Shown in pieces: positions 28,013 to 36,424 of a DNA stretch of 64,000 nt (position 1 is the first letter of the stretch; each line of letters begins with the position of its first letter). The notes under the pieces are model-generated. The model had not been told where the DNA came from. It ran no database searches and saw nothing but the letters and a program-made list of their open reading frames with translations. Location of the stretch: assembly GCF_001423295.1 (NCBI RefSeq), contig NZ_LMNG01000012.1, forward strand, positions 62,728-126,727. The letters run 5' to 3'. The translations under genes and the position numbers were made by a program. Source of the DNA: Methylobacterium sp. Leaf112. GTDB taxonomy: Bacteria > Pseudomonadota > Alphaproteobacteria > Rhizobiales > Beijerinckiaceae.

Positions 28013-29031
28013 GCGCTGGCCCCGGCCGGGAACTCGGCGACGAGGCGATCGACAATCTCGTCGACGCCGAAGCGCACGGGGTCGGTGGCCGGCAGGCCGT
28101 GCTCGCGGGCCAGATCGGCGAGCAGCGTCCGGGCGGCGCCCTCTTCCAGGCTCTGGGTGTTCACCGCGATCCCCACGGGGCGGATGTCGGGATTGGTGAG
28201 GCGTCCGAGTTGCACCGTGAGGTCGATGACCTCCCGGATCGTCGGCAGAGGATGCTGCACCCCCCGCATGGCGGTGCGGCTCGGCTCGTGGCAGACGATG
28301 AACGCGTCGGCCTGCGCTCCATGCAGCAGCCCGAGGCTGACGCCGGCGAAGGACGGGTGGAACAGGGAGCCCTGCCCTTCCAGAAGGTCCCAATGGTCGG
28401 GCGCGGCCGCCGGGGCGATCCACTCGACGGCGCCGGAGATGAAGTCCGCCACCACGGCGTCGATGGCGACGCCACGTCCCGAGATGAACACGCCGGTCTG
28501 GCCCGTAGCGCGGAAATCCGCGTCGAGGCCGCGATCCCGCATGCCGCGCTCGAGCGCCAGCACCGTGTACTTCTTGCCCACCGAGCAGTCGGTGCCGACG
28601 CTGAGCAGGCGCTTGCCGGGACGCTTCGTGCCCTTGCCCGTGGCGAAAGTCTCGGAGGTGTGGCGCACGTCGTGGAGCTGGCGCCCGTTGGCCTCGGCCG
28701 CCGCCGCGATGGCCGGCACGGCGCCGAGGCGGGCGTGCAGCCCGCTGGCGATATCGAGGCCGGCCTCCAGCGCCGCGACGATCTCCGAGACCCAGTGGTC
28801 GGGCAGGACGCCCCCCGCGTTAGCGACACCGATCACCATCGTGCGGCAGCCCTTCTCCACGGCTTGCGCGAGGGTGAGGTCGGGAATGCCGAGATCGGCG
28901 GCGCAGCCGGGCAGACGCATCTGGCCGACGCACCATTCGGGACGCCAATCCTTGATGCCGTAGGCGGTCTTGGCCGCCAGGGTGTCGGGTACGTCGCCGA
29001 GGAACATGAGGTAGGGCGTCTCGATCTGCAT
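28009..29031 (-). CDS. dgcN: DUF1611 protein DgcN (D-glutamate N-acyltransferase candidate)
   Basis: A 340-residue DUF1611 protein. The N-terminal domain (about 1-130) starts IETPYLMFLGDVPDTLAAKTA. The C-terminal P-loop domain has VGTDCSVGKKYTVLALE (about residues 136-152) as the phosphate-binding loop, with TGQTGVFISGRGVAIDAV and EGQGSLFHPSF later. DUF1611 with a dipeptide epimerase forms the DgcN-DgcA system described in marine roseobacters, where DgcN acylates D-glutamate before racemisation, letting the cell use D-glutamate. The overlap with dgcA supports one operon. Activity on other D-amino acids is possible. Confidence 0.78.
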   Translation of the reverse strand: MQIETPYLMFLGDVPDTLAAKTAYGIKDWRPEWCVGQMRLPGCAADLGIPDLTLAQAVEKGCRTMVIGVANAGGVLPDHWVSEIVAALEAGLDIASGLHARLGAVPAIAAAAEANGRQLHDVRHTSETFATGKGTKRPGKRLLSVGTDCSVGKKYTVLALERGMRDRGLDADFRATGQTGVFISGRGVAIDAVVADFISGAVEWIAPAAAPDHWDLLEGQGSLFHPSFAGVSLGLLHGAQADAFIVCHEPSRTAMRGVQHPLPTIREVIDLTVQLGRLTNPDIRPVGIAVNTQSLEEGAARTLLADLAREHGLPATDPVRFGVDEIVDRLVAEFPAGASA

Positions 29032-29231
29032 GCTCGTCCATCCCTGGGGCCGCGCGCCCGCGTCTTCAGCGTCGGTCCGCTATGCGCGAGGAATCCCGCG
29101 CTGCCAAATTCGCCTGCGACAAAGCAGGATCACGGCCACCGCATCGGTTTCATGACGGTCCCCGGCGGAGGGGGTTGCGGTCCGGAGCGATGTCGGGTGT
29201 GGTCGCGCATCGCCACGGAGAGACGACGCGC

Positions 29232-29876
29232 GTGAAGATGTACGGCAACTGGCGCTCGGCCGCCGCCTTCCGGGTGCGGATCGCCCTCAACCTCAAGGGC
29301 ATCCCCTGCGAAGAGACCTTCATCGATCTCGATGCGGGCGACCAATTCAAGCCAGAGTTCCTGGCGATCAACCCGCAGGGCGCGGTGCCGGCCTTCTTCG
29401 ACGGCGACGGGCCGCCCCTGACCCAGTCGCTCGCCATCCTCGACTATCTCGAGGACATCCACCCCGCCGTGCCGCTGCTGCCGGCCGATCCGCGCGCCCG
29501 TGCCCGCGCCCGCTCGCTCGCCCAGGTGGTGGCCTGCGACACCCACCCGCTCTATGTGCCCCGGGTGCGCAACTACCTCATGCAGGCCTACGACATCCCG
29601 AAGGACCGGATGATGGGCTTCGTGCGCCACTGGTTCGAGAGCGGGTTGAAGACCCTCGAGACTCGCCTGACCCAGGAGCCTGGGACCGGACGCTACGCGC
29701 AAGGCGACGCGGTGAGCCACGCCGACCTCTGCCTTGTCAGCCTCTGGGTCGGCACCGGCATCTTCGGAGTGGAGACCGCGCCCTACCCGACGGTCCGGCG
29801 CATCGCGGAGGATTGCCTGTCGCAGGAGGCCTTCGCGCGGGCGCACCCCCTGCGCCAGCCCGGCGCGCCTGCCTGA
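29232..29876 (+). CDS. maiA: Maleylacetoacetate isomerase (zeta-class glutathione transferase)
   Basis: A 214-residue glutathione transferase. GTG 29232 is preferred because a GGAGAG lies about eight bases upstream; ATG 29238 is the alternative. The N-terminal thioredoxin-like domain starts YGNWRSAAAFRVRIALNLKG (about residues 5-24), the glutathione-binding region of zeta-class enzymes. It continues with NPQGAVPAFFDGDGPPLTQS and ILDYLEDIHP. The C-terminal all-helix domain runs from about 88. The enzyme isomerises maleylacetoacetate to fumarylacetoacetate in tyrosine and homogentisate catabolism. The other pathway genes (hmgA, fahA) are not next to it, so the substrate is a family inference. 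Confidence 0.85.
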   Translation: MKMYGNWRSAAAFRVRIALNLKGIPCEETFIDLDAGDQFKPEFLAINPQGAVPAFFDGDGPPLTQSLAILDYLEDIHPAVPLLPADPRARARARSLAQVVACDTHPLYVPRVRNYLMQAYDIPKDRMMGFVRHWFESGLKTLETRLTQEPGTGRYAQGDAVSHADLCLVSLWVGTGIFGVETAPYPTVRRIAEDCLSQEAFARAHPLRQPGAPA

Positions 29877-29889
29877 CGCATAATTTTCT

Positions 29890-29920
29890 TTGACCCGAAC
29901 GGGCTCACCCCAAATATAAG
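29890..29920 (+). promoter_or_regulatory. Sigma70-like promoter candidate upstream of ndh
   Basis: TTGACC at 29890-29895 and an AT-rich box AATATA/TATAAG at 913-920 are separated by 17-19 bases, in a locally AT-rich stretch just after maiA and 96 bases before the ndh start. The match is by eye only. Confidence 0.4.
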
Positions 29921-30015
29921 CGTTCTAAGAATGGGCGGTGCCCCCGGCGCCACACGGCGTTCACGCTGGCTCGACATCCGCCCCCTTCCTTGACGAGACG
30001 CAGGACGACAAACGC

Positions 30016-31347
30016 ATGGTACCGGGCGAATCCGTGGAAAACCTGCATCGCATCGTGGTCGTCGGCGGCGGCGCGGCGGGCCTTCAGCTGGCGACGAAGC
30101 TCGGCGACGCGCTGGGCAAGTCCGGCAAGGCCCACGTCACCCTCGTCGACCGCGCGCGCACCCATATCTGGAAGCCGCTGCTGCACGAGGTCGCCGCCGG
30201 CAGCCTCGATGTCGGCCACCACGCGGTGGATTACCTCCACCACGCCCACCGCCACCATTTCCGCTACCGCATCGGCCAGATGACCGGTCTCGACCGGGCG
30301 ACGCACACGATCCAGCTCGCCGCGAGCCACGACGCGGAGGGGCGCGAGGTCACGCCCGTGCGGTCCATCGGCTACGACACCCTGGTGCTCGCGGTCGGCT
30401 CCACCACCAACGATTTCGGCACGCCGGGGGTGAAGGAGAACGCCATCGCCCTCGACACGCAGGACCAGGCGGTGCGCTTCCACCAGCGCCTCGTCAACGG
30501 CATGCTGCGCGCCCACACCCAGGTCGGCCCCGTGCGTCCGGGCCAGCTCCACGTTACGGTGATCGGCGCCGGCGCGACGGGCACCGAGCTCGCGGCCGAG
30601 CTGCATCGGACCACCCGCGACGTGGCCTCCACGGGCCTCGACCGGATCGACCCGGACAAAGACCTCAAGATCACCCTGGTGGAGGCGGCCTCCCGCATCC
30701 TGCCGGCGGTGCCCGAGCGCCTGTCGCAGGACGTGGTGCGCCTGCTCGACAAGATCGGCGTCGAAGTGCGGATCAACGCCCGCGTCACCGAGGTCCGGGC
30801 CGACGGCGTGCAACTCGCCGACGGGGGCTTCATTCCGTCCGAACTCGTGGTCTGGGCCGCCGGCGTGAAGGCGCCGCCGTTCCTGCACGACATCGGCGGC
30901 CTCGAGACCACGCGCAACAACCAGCTCGTGGTGACGCCATCCCTGCAGACCACGCGCGACCCAGACATCTTCGCCATCGGCGACTGCGCCTACCTCGTGG
31001 AGAAGGGCTCGGATACGCCGATCCCGCCCCGCGCCCAGGCGGCGCATCAGCAGGCGAGCCATCTCATCAAGCTCATCCCCGCCAAGATCGCCGGCAAGCC
31101 GTTGAAGCCGTTCAAGTACCGCGACTTCGGCTCGCTGGTGTCCCTCGGCGAATACTCGACGGTGGGCAGCCTGATGGGCTTCGTGCGGGGCAAGAACATG
31201 TTCATCGCCGGGCTGTTCGCCCGGATGATGTACCGCTCGCTGTACAAGATGCACGAGCAGGCCCTGCACGGCACCGTGAAGACCGCCCTCGACGCCGTCG
31301 CCCGGGCCCTGACCCGCCGTACGGAATCGCGGGTGAAACTGCACTGA
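30016..31347 (+). CDS. ndh: Type II NADH:quinone oxidoreductase (NDH-2)
   Basis: A 443-residue flavoprotein starting at ATG 30016. The first Rossmann motif is VVVGGGAAGLQLATKLGD (about residues 15-32), and HIWKPLLHEVAAGS (about 52-65) is the conserved NDH-2 FAD segment. The NADH domain has VIGAGATGTELAAELHR (about 183-199), and the third motif IFAIGDCAYLVE (about 318-329) is present. The C-terminal KNMFIAGLFARMMYRSLYKM (about 395-414) is the amphipathic membrane anchor. NDH-2 oxidises NADH and passes electrons to ubiquinone without proton pumping. It is probably its own transcript from the promoter-like site upstream. Confidence 0.93.
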   Translation: MVPGESVENLHRIVVVGGGAAGLQLATKLGDALGKSGKAHVTLVDRARTHIWKPLLHEVAAGSLDVGHHAVDYLHHAHRHHFRYRIGQMTGLDRATHTIQLAASHDAEGREVTPVRSIGYDTLVLAVGSTTNDFGTPGVKENAIALDTQDQAVRFHQRLVNGMLRAHTQVGPVRPGQLHVTVIGAGATGTELAAELHRTTRDVASTGLDRIDPDKDLKITLVEAASRILPAVPERLSQDVVRLLDKIGVEVRINARVTEVRADGVQLADGGFIPSELVVWAAGVKAPPFLHDIGGLETTRNNQLVVTPSLQTTRDPDIFAIGDCAYLVEKGSDTPIPPRAQAAHQQASHLIKLIPAKIAGKPLKPFKYRDFGSLVSLGEYSTVGSLMGFVRGKNMFIAGLFARMMYRSLYKMHEQALHGTVKTALDAVARALTRRTESRVKLH

Positions 31348-31405
31348 GGGTTTTTGGCTGATACGGTTTCCGGGTGATGACTTCGGTCGGTATTCACGCG
31401 ACGTG

Positions 31406-31430
31406 CCCCCTCTCCTGGAAGGAGAGGGGG
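31406..31430. repeat. Perfect 11-bp inverted repeat, terminator or REP-like
   Basis: CCCCCTCTCCT pairs perfectly with AGGAGAGGGGG around a GGA loop, 59 bases after the ndh stop. Similar CT/GA-rich palindromes recur between genes in methylobacteria and related genera. No U-run follows, so REP-like is as likely as terminator. Confidence 0.6.
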
Positions 31431-31533
31431 ACCCGCGCGCCGGCACCCGAACGATCGAGCCGGAAACAGGATCAGCGAAGATATTCAACCGTAGGCCGCC
31501 GCCGGCTCGGGTCCGGTGCGCGACGAGGACACC

Positions 31534-31851
31534 ATGATCGACATCATCCAGGCTCTTCAGCAGCGTAACCCGACGCTCGGCCCCTACGTGCTGGTGTTGC
31601 GGTCGGACTCCCGCGCTCGCGACGCCTCCGATCCGACCCGGCTCGCGCCGGAGGCCGAGGCCTGGATCGCCGAACACGCGCCCGGCGCGAAGTTCTCCCA
31701 GGAGAAGGTGCTGCTCGCCCCCTATCCGGGCGCGATGCCGGCCGACCGGGTGGTCGCCGTGATGGCGTTCGCCGACGCGCGCCAGCTCGCGGCCTTCGCC
31801 ACCCAGTGGACCGCCGATCCGGAGCCGCCCGAGGACGACGAGGCCGCCTGA
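31534..31851 (+). CDS. Conserved-looking hypothetical protein, 105 residues
   Basis: The frame reads MIDIIQALQQRNPTLGPYVL and onwards with normal composition and no membrane helix or signal peptide. Residues about 48-75 (APGAKFSQEKVLLAPYPGAMP) and VVAVMAFADARQLAAFATQW suggest a small alpha/beta domain. I do not recognise a family. ATG 31534 is preferred; GTG 31516 is also in frame. It stands alone between ndh and the convergent thiL gene, from which it is separated by nine bases. Confidence 0.6.
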   Translation: MIDIIQALQQRNPTLGPYVLVLRSDSRARDASDPTRLAPEAEAWIAEHAPGAKFSQEKVLLAPYPGAMPADRVVAVMAFADARQLAAFATQWTADPEPPEDDEAA

Positions 31852-31860
31852 TGCGCCGCG

Positions 31861-32856
31861 TCAGAAGTGGCTGAAGGAGGCCGCCGCGTAGGTCTTTCGC
31901 GCGCCATCCGCGGCTTCGAAGACGGGGGCCCCGTCCCCGGCCAAGACCGTACCGATGGGGTGGAGGGGGATGCCGACGGCTTCCGCCCCGGCGCGGATCG
32001 CCGCGAGGCTTTCGGGTGGAACCGCGCAGAGAATCTCGTAATCGTCTCCCCCGGTGACGATCGTATCCATCAGGTCCGGCGCGTGCGCTGCGGCGCTTGC
32101 AGCAGCTTGGGAGAGCGGAACGTCGGCGAGACGGACAAGGGCGCAGCGCCCCTCCCCCTTCAGCATCTTCGCGAGATCCCCCGCGAGCCCGTCCGAGATG
32201 TCCATGGCGGCGCGGGCGTGCCGCCGCAGGACCGGTGCGAGGCCGAGGCGCGGGCGCGGATGCCGGTAGCGGGCGACCAGGGCGGCGCGATCCGCCGCGC
32301 CGATGGCATCGCCCCAATCCGGCAGGGGTGAACGGCACAGGGGCAGGCCGAGGGCGGCGTCGCCGATGGTACCGCTGACGCAGAGCACGTCGCCGATCGC
32401 CGCCGTCATCCGCCGCACCATGGTGCCGGCGGGCACTTCGCCCAGCGCAGTGACGCCCACCGACAGGGGCCCGGCGGCCCGGACCGTGTCGCCGCCCAGC
32501 AGCGCGCCGCCGAACGCCGACAGGGCGTCGCCGAGGCCTGTGGCGAAGGCGGCGAGCCACGCCTCCGTCCAATCGTCGGGCAAGGCCAGGGTCAGGAGAA
32601 TGCCGCGCGGAGCCGCCCCCTTGGCGGCCAAATCCGAAAAGTTCACCCCGACGGCCTTGCGGGCGATGGAGGACGGCGGATCGTCGGGGAAGAAGTGCAC
32701 ACCGGCCACGATGGCGTCGGCGGTCAGCACGAGGTCGTGGCCGGGGGTCGGCGTCAGGGTGGCGGCGTCGTCGCGCATCCCGTCTGCGCCGGGGCCGGCC
32801 AGCGGCGCGAAGTAACGCGCGATCAGCCCGTCCTCGGTGGGACGGTCGCGGCTCAC
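31861..32856 (-). CDS. thiL: Thiamine-monophosphate kinase
   Basis: A 331-residue kinase of the PurM-like fold that phosphorylates thiamine monophosphate to the coenzyme thiamine pyrophosphate. The start has EDGLIARYFAPLA. MRDDAATLTP and LVLTADAIVAGVHFFPDDP (about residues 40-58) hold Mg-binding aspartates, and RKAVGVNFSDLAAKGAAPRG (about 65-84) carries the conserved NxSDLAAxGA motif. The later AAMDISDGLAGDLAKML (about 215-231) is the second metal motif. It is the last gene of the riboflavin cluster, with a four-base overlap to nusB. Confidence 0.95.
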   Translation of the reverse strand: MSRDRPTEDGLIARYFAPLAGPGADGMRDDAATLTPTPGHDLVLTADAIVAGVHFFPDDPPSSIARKAVGVNFSDLAAKGAAPRGILLTLALPDDWTEAWLAAFATGLGDALSAFGGALLGGDTVRAAGPLSVGVTALGEVPAGTMVRRMTAAIGDVLCVSGTIGDAALGLPLCRSPLPDWGDAIGAADRAALVARYRHPRPRLGLAPVLRRHARAAMDISDGLAGDLAKMLKGEGRCALVRLADVPLSQAAASAAAHAPDLMDTIVTGGDDYEILCAVPPESLAAIRAGAEAVGIPLHPIGTVLAGDGAPVFEAADGARKTYAAASFSHF

Positions 32857-33347
32857 GCCCGGCCCGAACCGGGCAGGCTGGAACCCGGCAGACCAGCAAA
32901 TTCCTGGCCCCGGACCTCGCGGGCCACCTTGTCGAGGACGGCGTTGACCATGCCGGGCTCGTCGCCGCCATAGAAGCTGTGGGCGACATCGACGTATTCG
33001 GAGATGGCGGCACGGGCCGGCACGTCGCGGCGGTGCATGAGCTCATAGGCCCCGGCGCGCAGGATCGCGCGCAGGACCATCTCGATGCGCTTCAGGGGCC
33101 AGCCCTGCGACAGGGCGTTGTCGAGCATCGGATCGATGGCGCGCTGCTCCTCGACCACGCCGCGCAGGAGATCGCGGAAGAAGGCGATCTCGGCCGGCGG
33201 GTGCTCGACACCGTCGACGGTCTGGCCGATCCAGAAGGTCTCGAACTCGGCCACTGCCTCGATGACGCCCTTGCCGGAAATCTCCATCTCGTAGAGCGCC
33301 TGCACCACGGAGAGGCGCGCGCCGCTGCGCTCGATGACTTTGGCCAT
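32853..33347 (-). CDS. nusB: Transcription antitermination factor NusB
   Basis: A 164-residue all-helical protein starting ATG 33347 (MAKVIERSGARLSVVQALYEME); a TTG nine bases further upstream, overlapping ribH, is the alternative. The FFRDLLRGVVEEQRAID segment (about residues 57-73), WPLKRIEMVLRAILRAGAYEL and AISEYVDVAHSFYGGDEPGMVNAVLD (about 115-140, split here only for length) are the conserved NusB helices. It joins NusE in rRNA antitermination complexes. It lies directly after ribH, as in most alphaproteobacteria, and its stop overlaps the thiL start. Confidence 0.96.
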   Translation of the reverse strand: MAKVIERSGARLSVVQALYEMEISGKGVIEAVAEFETFWIGQTVDGVEHPPAEIAFFRDLLRGVVEEQRAIDPMLDNALSQGWPLKRIEMVLRAILRAGAYELMHRRDVPARAAISEYVDVAHSFYGGDEPGMVNAVLDKVAREVRGQEFAGLPGSSLPGSGRA

Positions 33348-33352
33348 GGGGC

Positions 33353-33859
33353 TCAATCCTCTCCGACGGGCGCGGCCGCGGCGGCCCGCTTCAGGGCCAG
33401 CACCGCCAGCGCCGCCTCGGCGGCACCGCCGCCCTTGTTCAGTTCGGACACGCGGGCGCGGGCGAAGGCCTGCGCCTCCGTCTCCACCGTCAGGATGCCG
33501 TTGCCCAGCGGCAGCAACCGGGCGACGGAGAGGTCCATGAGGGCGCGCGCGCTCTCGTTCGCGACGATGTCGTAATGTCCGGTCTCGCCCCGGATGACGC
33601 AGCCCAGCGCCACGGCGGCGTCGTAGGGCTGGCCGGCGCGGGCGGCGGCCTCGACCAGGATGGCGATGGCGGCAGGGATTTCGAGGGCGCCCGGCACGGT
33701 CACCACCGTCGTCTCCGCCTCGGCCGCGTCGAGGGTGGCACGCGCGCCCGCCAGCATCGCATCGGCGAGTTCGTCGTAGTAGCGGGCCTCGACCACGAGG
33801 ACGCGGGCGCCCCGGACGATGGCGGGCGACGGGCGGGGGACGTGCTGGGTCGAAACCAT
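33353..33859 (-). CDS. ribH: 6,7-dimethyl-8-ribityllumazine synthase
   Basis: A 168-residue lumazine synthase, the penultimate riboflavin enzyme, assembling into pentamers or capsids. Visible features are [20 protein letters not shown] (about residues 20-39), [13 protein letters not shown] (about 53-65), the active-site segment [20 protein letters not shown] (about 83-102) with the catalytic His, and [14 protein letters not shown] (about 118-131). Alternative long frames upstream belong to the neighbouring frame. It lies between the ribE gap and nusB in the same leftward unit. Confidence 0.96.
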   Translation of the reverse strand: MVSTQHVPRPSPAIVRGARVLVVEARYYDELADAMLAGARATLDAAEAETTVVTVPGALEIPAAIAILVEAAARAGQPYDAAVALGCVIRGETGHYDIVANESARALMDLSVARLLPLGNGILTVETEAQAFARARVSELNKGGGAAEAALAVLALKRAAAAAPVGED

Positions 33860-34041
33860 CGTGGGGCCTTGTGGATGCGCGGCGCGGGAGCGGACTTTTC
33901 GTGCGTCTCGACGTTGCCGCCCTGGATCGGCCGGGTTGTCCCGGCTCGCGCGTCGAGCCCGTGCCGTAGCCTGCCCGATCGGAAGGGCCGAGCGATAGAC
34001 CGAAGGCGCCCGGCCGACAAGCGGCTCCCCGGCGGAGGGCT

Positions 34042-34686
34042 TCAGCGGGTCAGGGCGCCTTGCGCCTCCGTGAGGCGCGCGGCGTAGCGAGCGATGAGAT
34101 CGACCTCGAGGTTGAGGGCATCGCCCTGGCGCCGCTGGCCCCACGTCGTCACCGCCAGGGTGTGGGGGATGAGGAGGACGGAGAAGAGATCGTCGGCAAC
34201 CGTGTTGACCGTCAGCGAGGTGCCGTCGAGGCAGACCGAACCCTTCTGGGCGATGAAGCGCGACAGGCCGGCCGGAGCCCGCAGGGTGAAGCGGTCGCTC
34301 GGCGCCCATTGCGGATCGCCGGTACCCCCGGTGACGGAGTCGCGGGCGACGATCTCGGCACGGCCATCGACATGCCCGGTGACGAGGTGGCCGCCGAGTT
34401 CGTCGCCGATCTTCAGGGAGCGTTCGAGGTTGACCCGCGTGCCCGCGACCCAGGTGCCGACGGTGGTCAGCGCCAGGGTCTCGGCGGCGGCGTCGACGCT
34501 GAATTCGCATCCCCCCGCCACCGGGTCCACGGCGACCGCCGTCAGGCACGGGCCGGAGCAGGCGATGGAGGCGCCCAGCGCGATGGTGGCCGGATCGTAG
34601 GCGGAGCGGATGCGGATGCGGCGCAGGCGGTCGTCCCCCGATACGCCGACGACCTCTCCCACATCGGTGACGAGACCGGTGAACAT
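34042..34686 (-). CDS. ribE: Riboflavin synthase alpha subunit
   Basis: A 214-residue enzyme of two similar beta-barrels that dismutates two lumazine molecules to riboflavin. It begins [19 protein letters not shown]. In the first barrel [19 protein letters not shown] (about residues 37-55) holds the conserved Cys, and [25 protein letters not shown] (about 83-107) joins the barrels. The second has [19 protein letters not shown] (about 145-163). Its ATG follows the ribD TAG with no spacer. A 182-base gap separates it from ribH. Confidence 0.95.
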   Translation of the reverse strand: MFTGLVTDVGEVVGVSGDDRLRRIRIRSAYDPATIALGASIACSGPCLTAVAVDPVAGGCEFSVDAAAETLALTTVGTWVAGTRVNLERSLKIGDELGGHLVTGHVDGRAEIVARDSVTGGTGDPQWAPSDRFTLRAPAGLSRFIAQKGSVCLDGTSLTVNTVADDLFSVLLIPHTLAVTTWGQRRQGDALNLEVDLIARYAARLTEAQGALTR

Positions 34687-35787
34687 CTAGACGCTCCGCT
34701 CATACGTGATCGCGCGATCGGGACCGAACGTGCGCGCTTCGACGGGCTTCAGATGGCCCTCCTCCAGGCTGGATGCGAGGTGCGACCCGATGGCCGGCAG
34801 GCCGCCCGTCCCGAGGGCCGTGGGTCCGGTGATCAGGGTGCAGACATCGATGAGGTCGGCGCGCGCCAGGGCATCGGCGAGGCGGGGGCCGCCCTCGCAG
34901 CATAGGCGGGTGAAGCCCCGCTCGGCCAAGGCTTCCAGGGCAGCGGGCAGATCGACCCGCCCGGCCGCATCGGCGGCGACGCCGATCACCTCGACGCCGA
35001 ACGAAATAAGCATCCGCTTCACATGGGCGGGCGCGTTGCGGGTGGTGACCACGAGGGTGGGAATGTCGCGCGCGCCTCGAACGAGGTGGCTCGACGGCTG
35101 GAGCCGCAGGCTCGAATCGAGGACGACGCGCAGGGGCGAGCGCCCGGACAGGCCGGGCAGGCGCACGGTGAGCGACGGGTCGTCGGCCCGGGCCGTGCCG
35201 ATGCCGACGAGGATCGCGTCGGCATGGGCCCGCCACAGGTGGACGGCGCCGTCGGCGATTGCGCCGGTGATGCGCAGGCGCTGGTCAGGCGCCCCGGCGG
35301 CGAAGCCGTCCCGGGTCCGGGCGAGCTTGAGGTGCAGGCTCGGCCGTCCGAGGGTCACGCGGGTGACGTGGCCGCGATGGTCGCGGGCCGCCTCCTCCCG
35401 CAGGACGTCCGTCGCGACGGCGATCCCGGCCTGGCGCAGGAGGGCGTGTCCCCGTCCGGCGACGCGCGGATCGGGGTCTTCGAGGGCAGTCACCACGCGG
35501 GCGATCCCGGACGCCACGATGACGTCGGTGCAGGGCGGAGTGCGGCCGTGATGCGAGCACGGCTCCAGGGTGACGTAGAGGGTGGCGCCGCGCGCGGCCG
35601 CGCCCGCCATGGCGAGGGCCTGAGGTTCGGCATGGGGCCGCCCGCCGGCCTCGGTCACGCCCTGTCCGACGATGCGCCCGTCCGCGACCATGACGGCGCC
35701 GACGGAGGGGTTGGGCCAGGTCCGCCCAAGATTGCGGTGGCCGAGGGCCAGGGCCAGCCGCATGTAGGCGGTGTCGCGCGCGCTCAT
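34687..35787 (-). CDS. ribD: Bifunctional riboflavin deaminase/reductase RibD
   Basis: A 366-residue protein with two domains. The N-terminal deaminase (about 1-145) has the zinc motifs [11 protein letters not shown] (His-Ala-Glu) and [16 protein letters not shown] (PCxxxxxxPPC). The C-terminal reductase (about 150-360) has [21 protein letters not shown] (about 178-198) and the [11 protein letters not shown] motif (about 316-326). It performs two consecutive steps from the GTP cyclohydrolase II product. It overlaps nrdR by ATGA and abuts ribE. The GTP cyclohydrolase (ribA/ribB) is not in this window. Confidence 0.96.
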   Translation of the reverse strand: MSARDTAYMRLALALGHRNLGRTWPNPSVGAVMVADGRIVGQGVTEAGGRPHAEPQALAMAGAAARGATLYVTLEPCSHHGRTPPCTDVIVASGIARVVTALEDPDPRVAGRGHALLRQAGIAVATDVLREEAARDHRGHVTRVTLGRPSLHLKLARTRDGFAAGAPDQRLRITGAIADGAVHLWRAHADAILVGIGTARADDPSLTVRLPGLSGRSPLRVVLDSSLRLQPSSHLVRGARDIPTLVVTTRNAPAHVKRMLISFGVEVIGVAADAAGRVDLPAALEALAERGFTRLCCEGGPRLADALARADLIDVCTLITGPTALGTGGLPAIGSHLASSLEEGHLKPVEARTFGPDRAITYERSV

Positions 35788-36305
35788 GGTCGCGGACGGG
35801 GCTTGGCGCGCAGGGGCGTCACCGTGCTGTCGGACTCCTCGCCCTGAGCGGCCCCGGGTGGCGCCTCGGCCAAGGTACCCAGGAGCGCCTTGAAGTCGCT
35901 GGCCTCGCGGAAGTTCTTATAGACAGAGGCGAAGCGCACATACGCGACGTCGTCGAGCCCCTTCAGCCCCTCCATCACCAGTTCGCCGATGGATTCCGTG
36001 GTGATCTCGCCCTCGCCGCCGCTCTCGAGCTGCCGGGTGATGCCGCTGACGAGGCGCTCGACGCGTTCCGGGTCGACGGCGCGCTTGCGCAGGGCCACGC
36101 CGATGGAGCGCTCGAGCTTGTCCCGGTCGAACGGCACCCGCTTACCCGAGCGCTTGAGCACCGTGAGTTCGCGCAGTTGCACCCGCTCGAAGGTGGTGAA
36201 GCGGCCACCGCAATCCGGGCAGACCCGGCGCCGCCGGATGGCGTCGTCGGTGGGGCGCGAATCCTTCACCTGGGTGTCGGGGCCGCTGCAATAGGGACAG
36301 CGCAT
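35784..36305 (-). CDS. nrdR: Transcriptional regulator NrdR
   Basis: A 173-residue repressor of ribonucleotide reductase genes. ATG 36305 gives the usual N-terminus [20 protein letters not shown] with CPYC and CPDCGG (about residues 3-6 and 31-36) forming the zinc ribbon. An ATP-cone domain (about 49-139) contains [20 protein letters not shown] and [15 protein letters not shown] Pro-rich tail of about 25 residues is extra. It is located between glyA and ribD, a typical place in alphaproteobacteria, and overlaps ribD by four bases. Confidence 0.97.
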   Translation of the reverse strand: MRCPYCSGPDTQVKDSRPTDDAIRRRRVCPDCGGRFTTFERVQLRELTVLKRSGKRVPFDRDKLERSIGVALRKRAVDPERVERLVSGITRQLESGGEGEITTESIGELVMEGLKGLDDVAYVRFASVYKNFREASDFKALLGTLAEAPPGAAQGEESDSTVTPLRAKPRPRP

Positions 36306-36341
36306 TGGGCGGACACCTGTGCGGGGAGCGGGGAAGAACGA

Positions 36342-36377
36342 GAAACGGCCGCGCACCCTCCGGTCCGCGGCCGTTTC
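36342..36377 (-). terminator. Intrinsic terminator of glyA
   Basis: GAAACGGCCGCG and CGCGGCCGTTTC form a perfect 12-bp stem with a 12-base loop, 47 bases after the glyA stop when read leftward. The downstream strand continues TCTCGTTCTTCC, fairly U-rich. It ends the glyA transcript before nrdR. Confidence 0.75.
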
Positions 36378-36424
36378 CCTTAGCGTGTTGCGGTGCACGC
36401 GTTAAGCGCGAACACCGCCTGGTC

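Noticed and set aside
29877..30015. tRNA gene between maiA and ndh
   Set aside because: No cloverleaf with TTCRA-type T-loop could be drawn. The segment looks like a promoter region.
33860..34041. FMN riboswitch in the ribE-ribH gap
   Set aside because: None of the conserved RFN-element boxes is visible. The gap is also inside the operon, not ahead of it.
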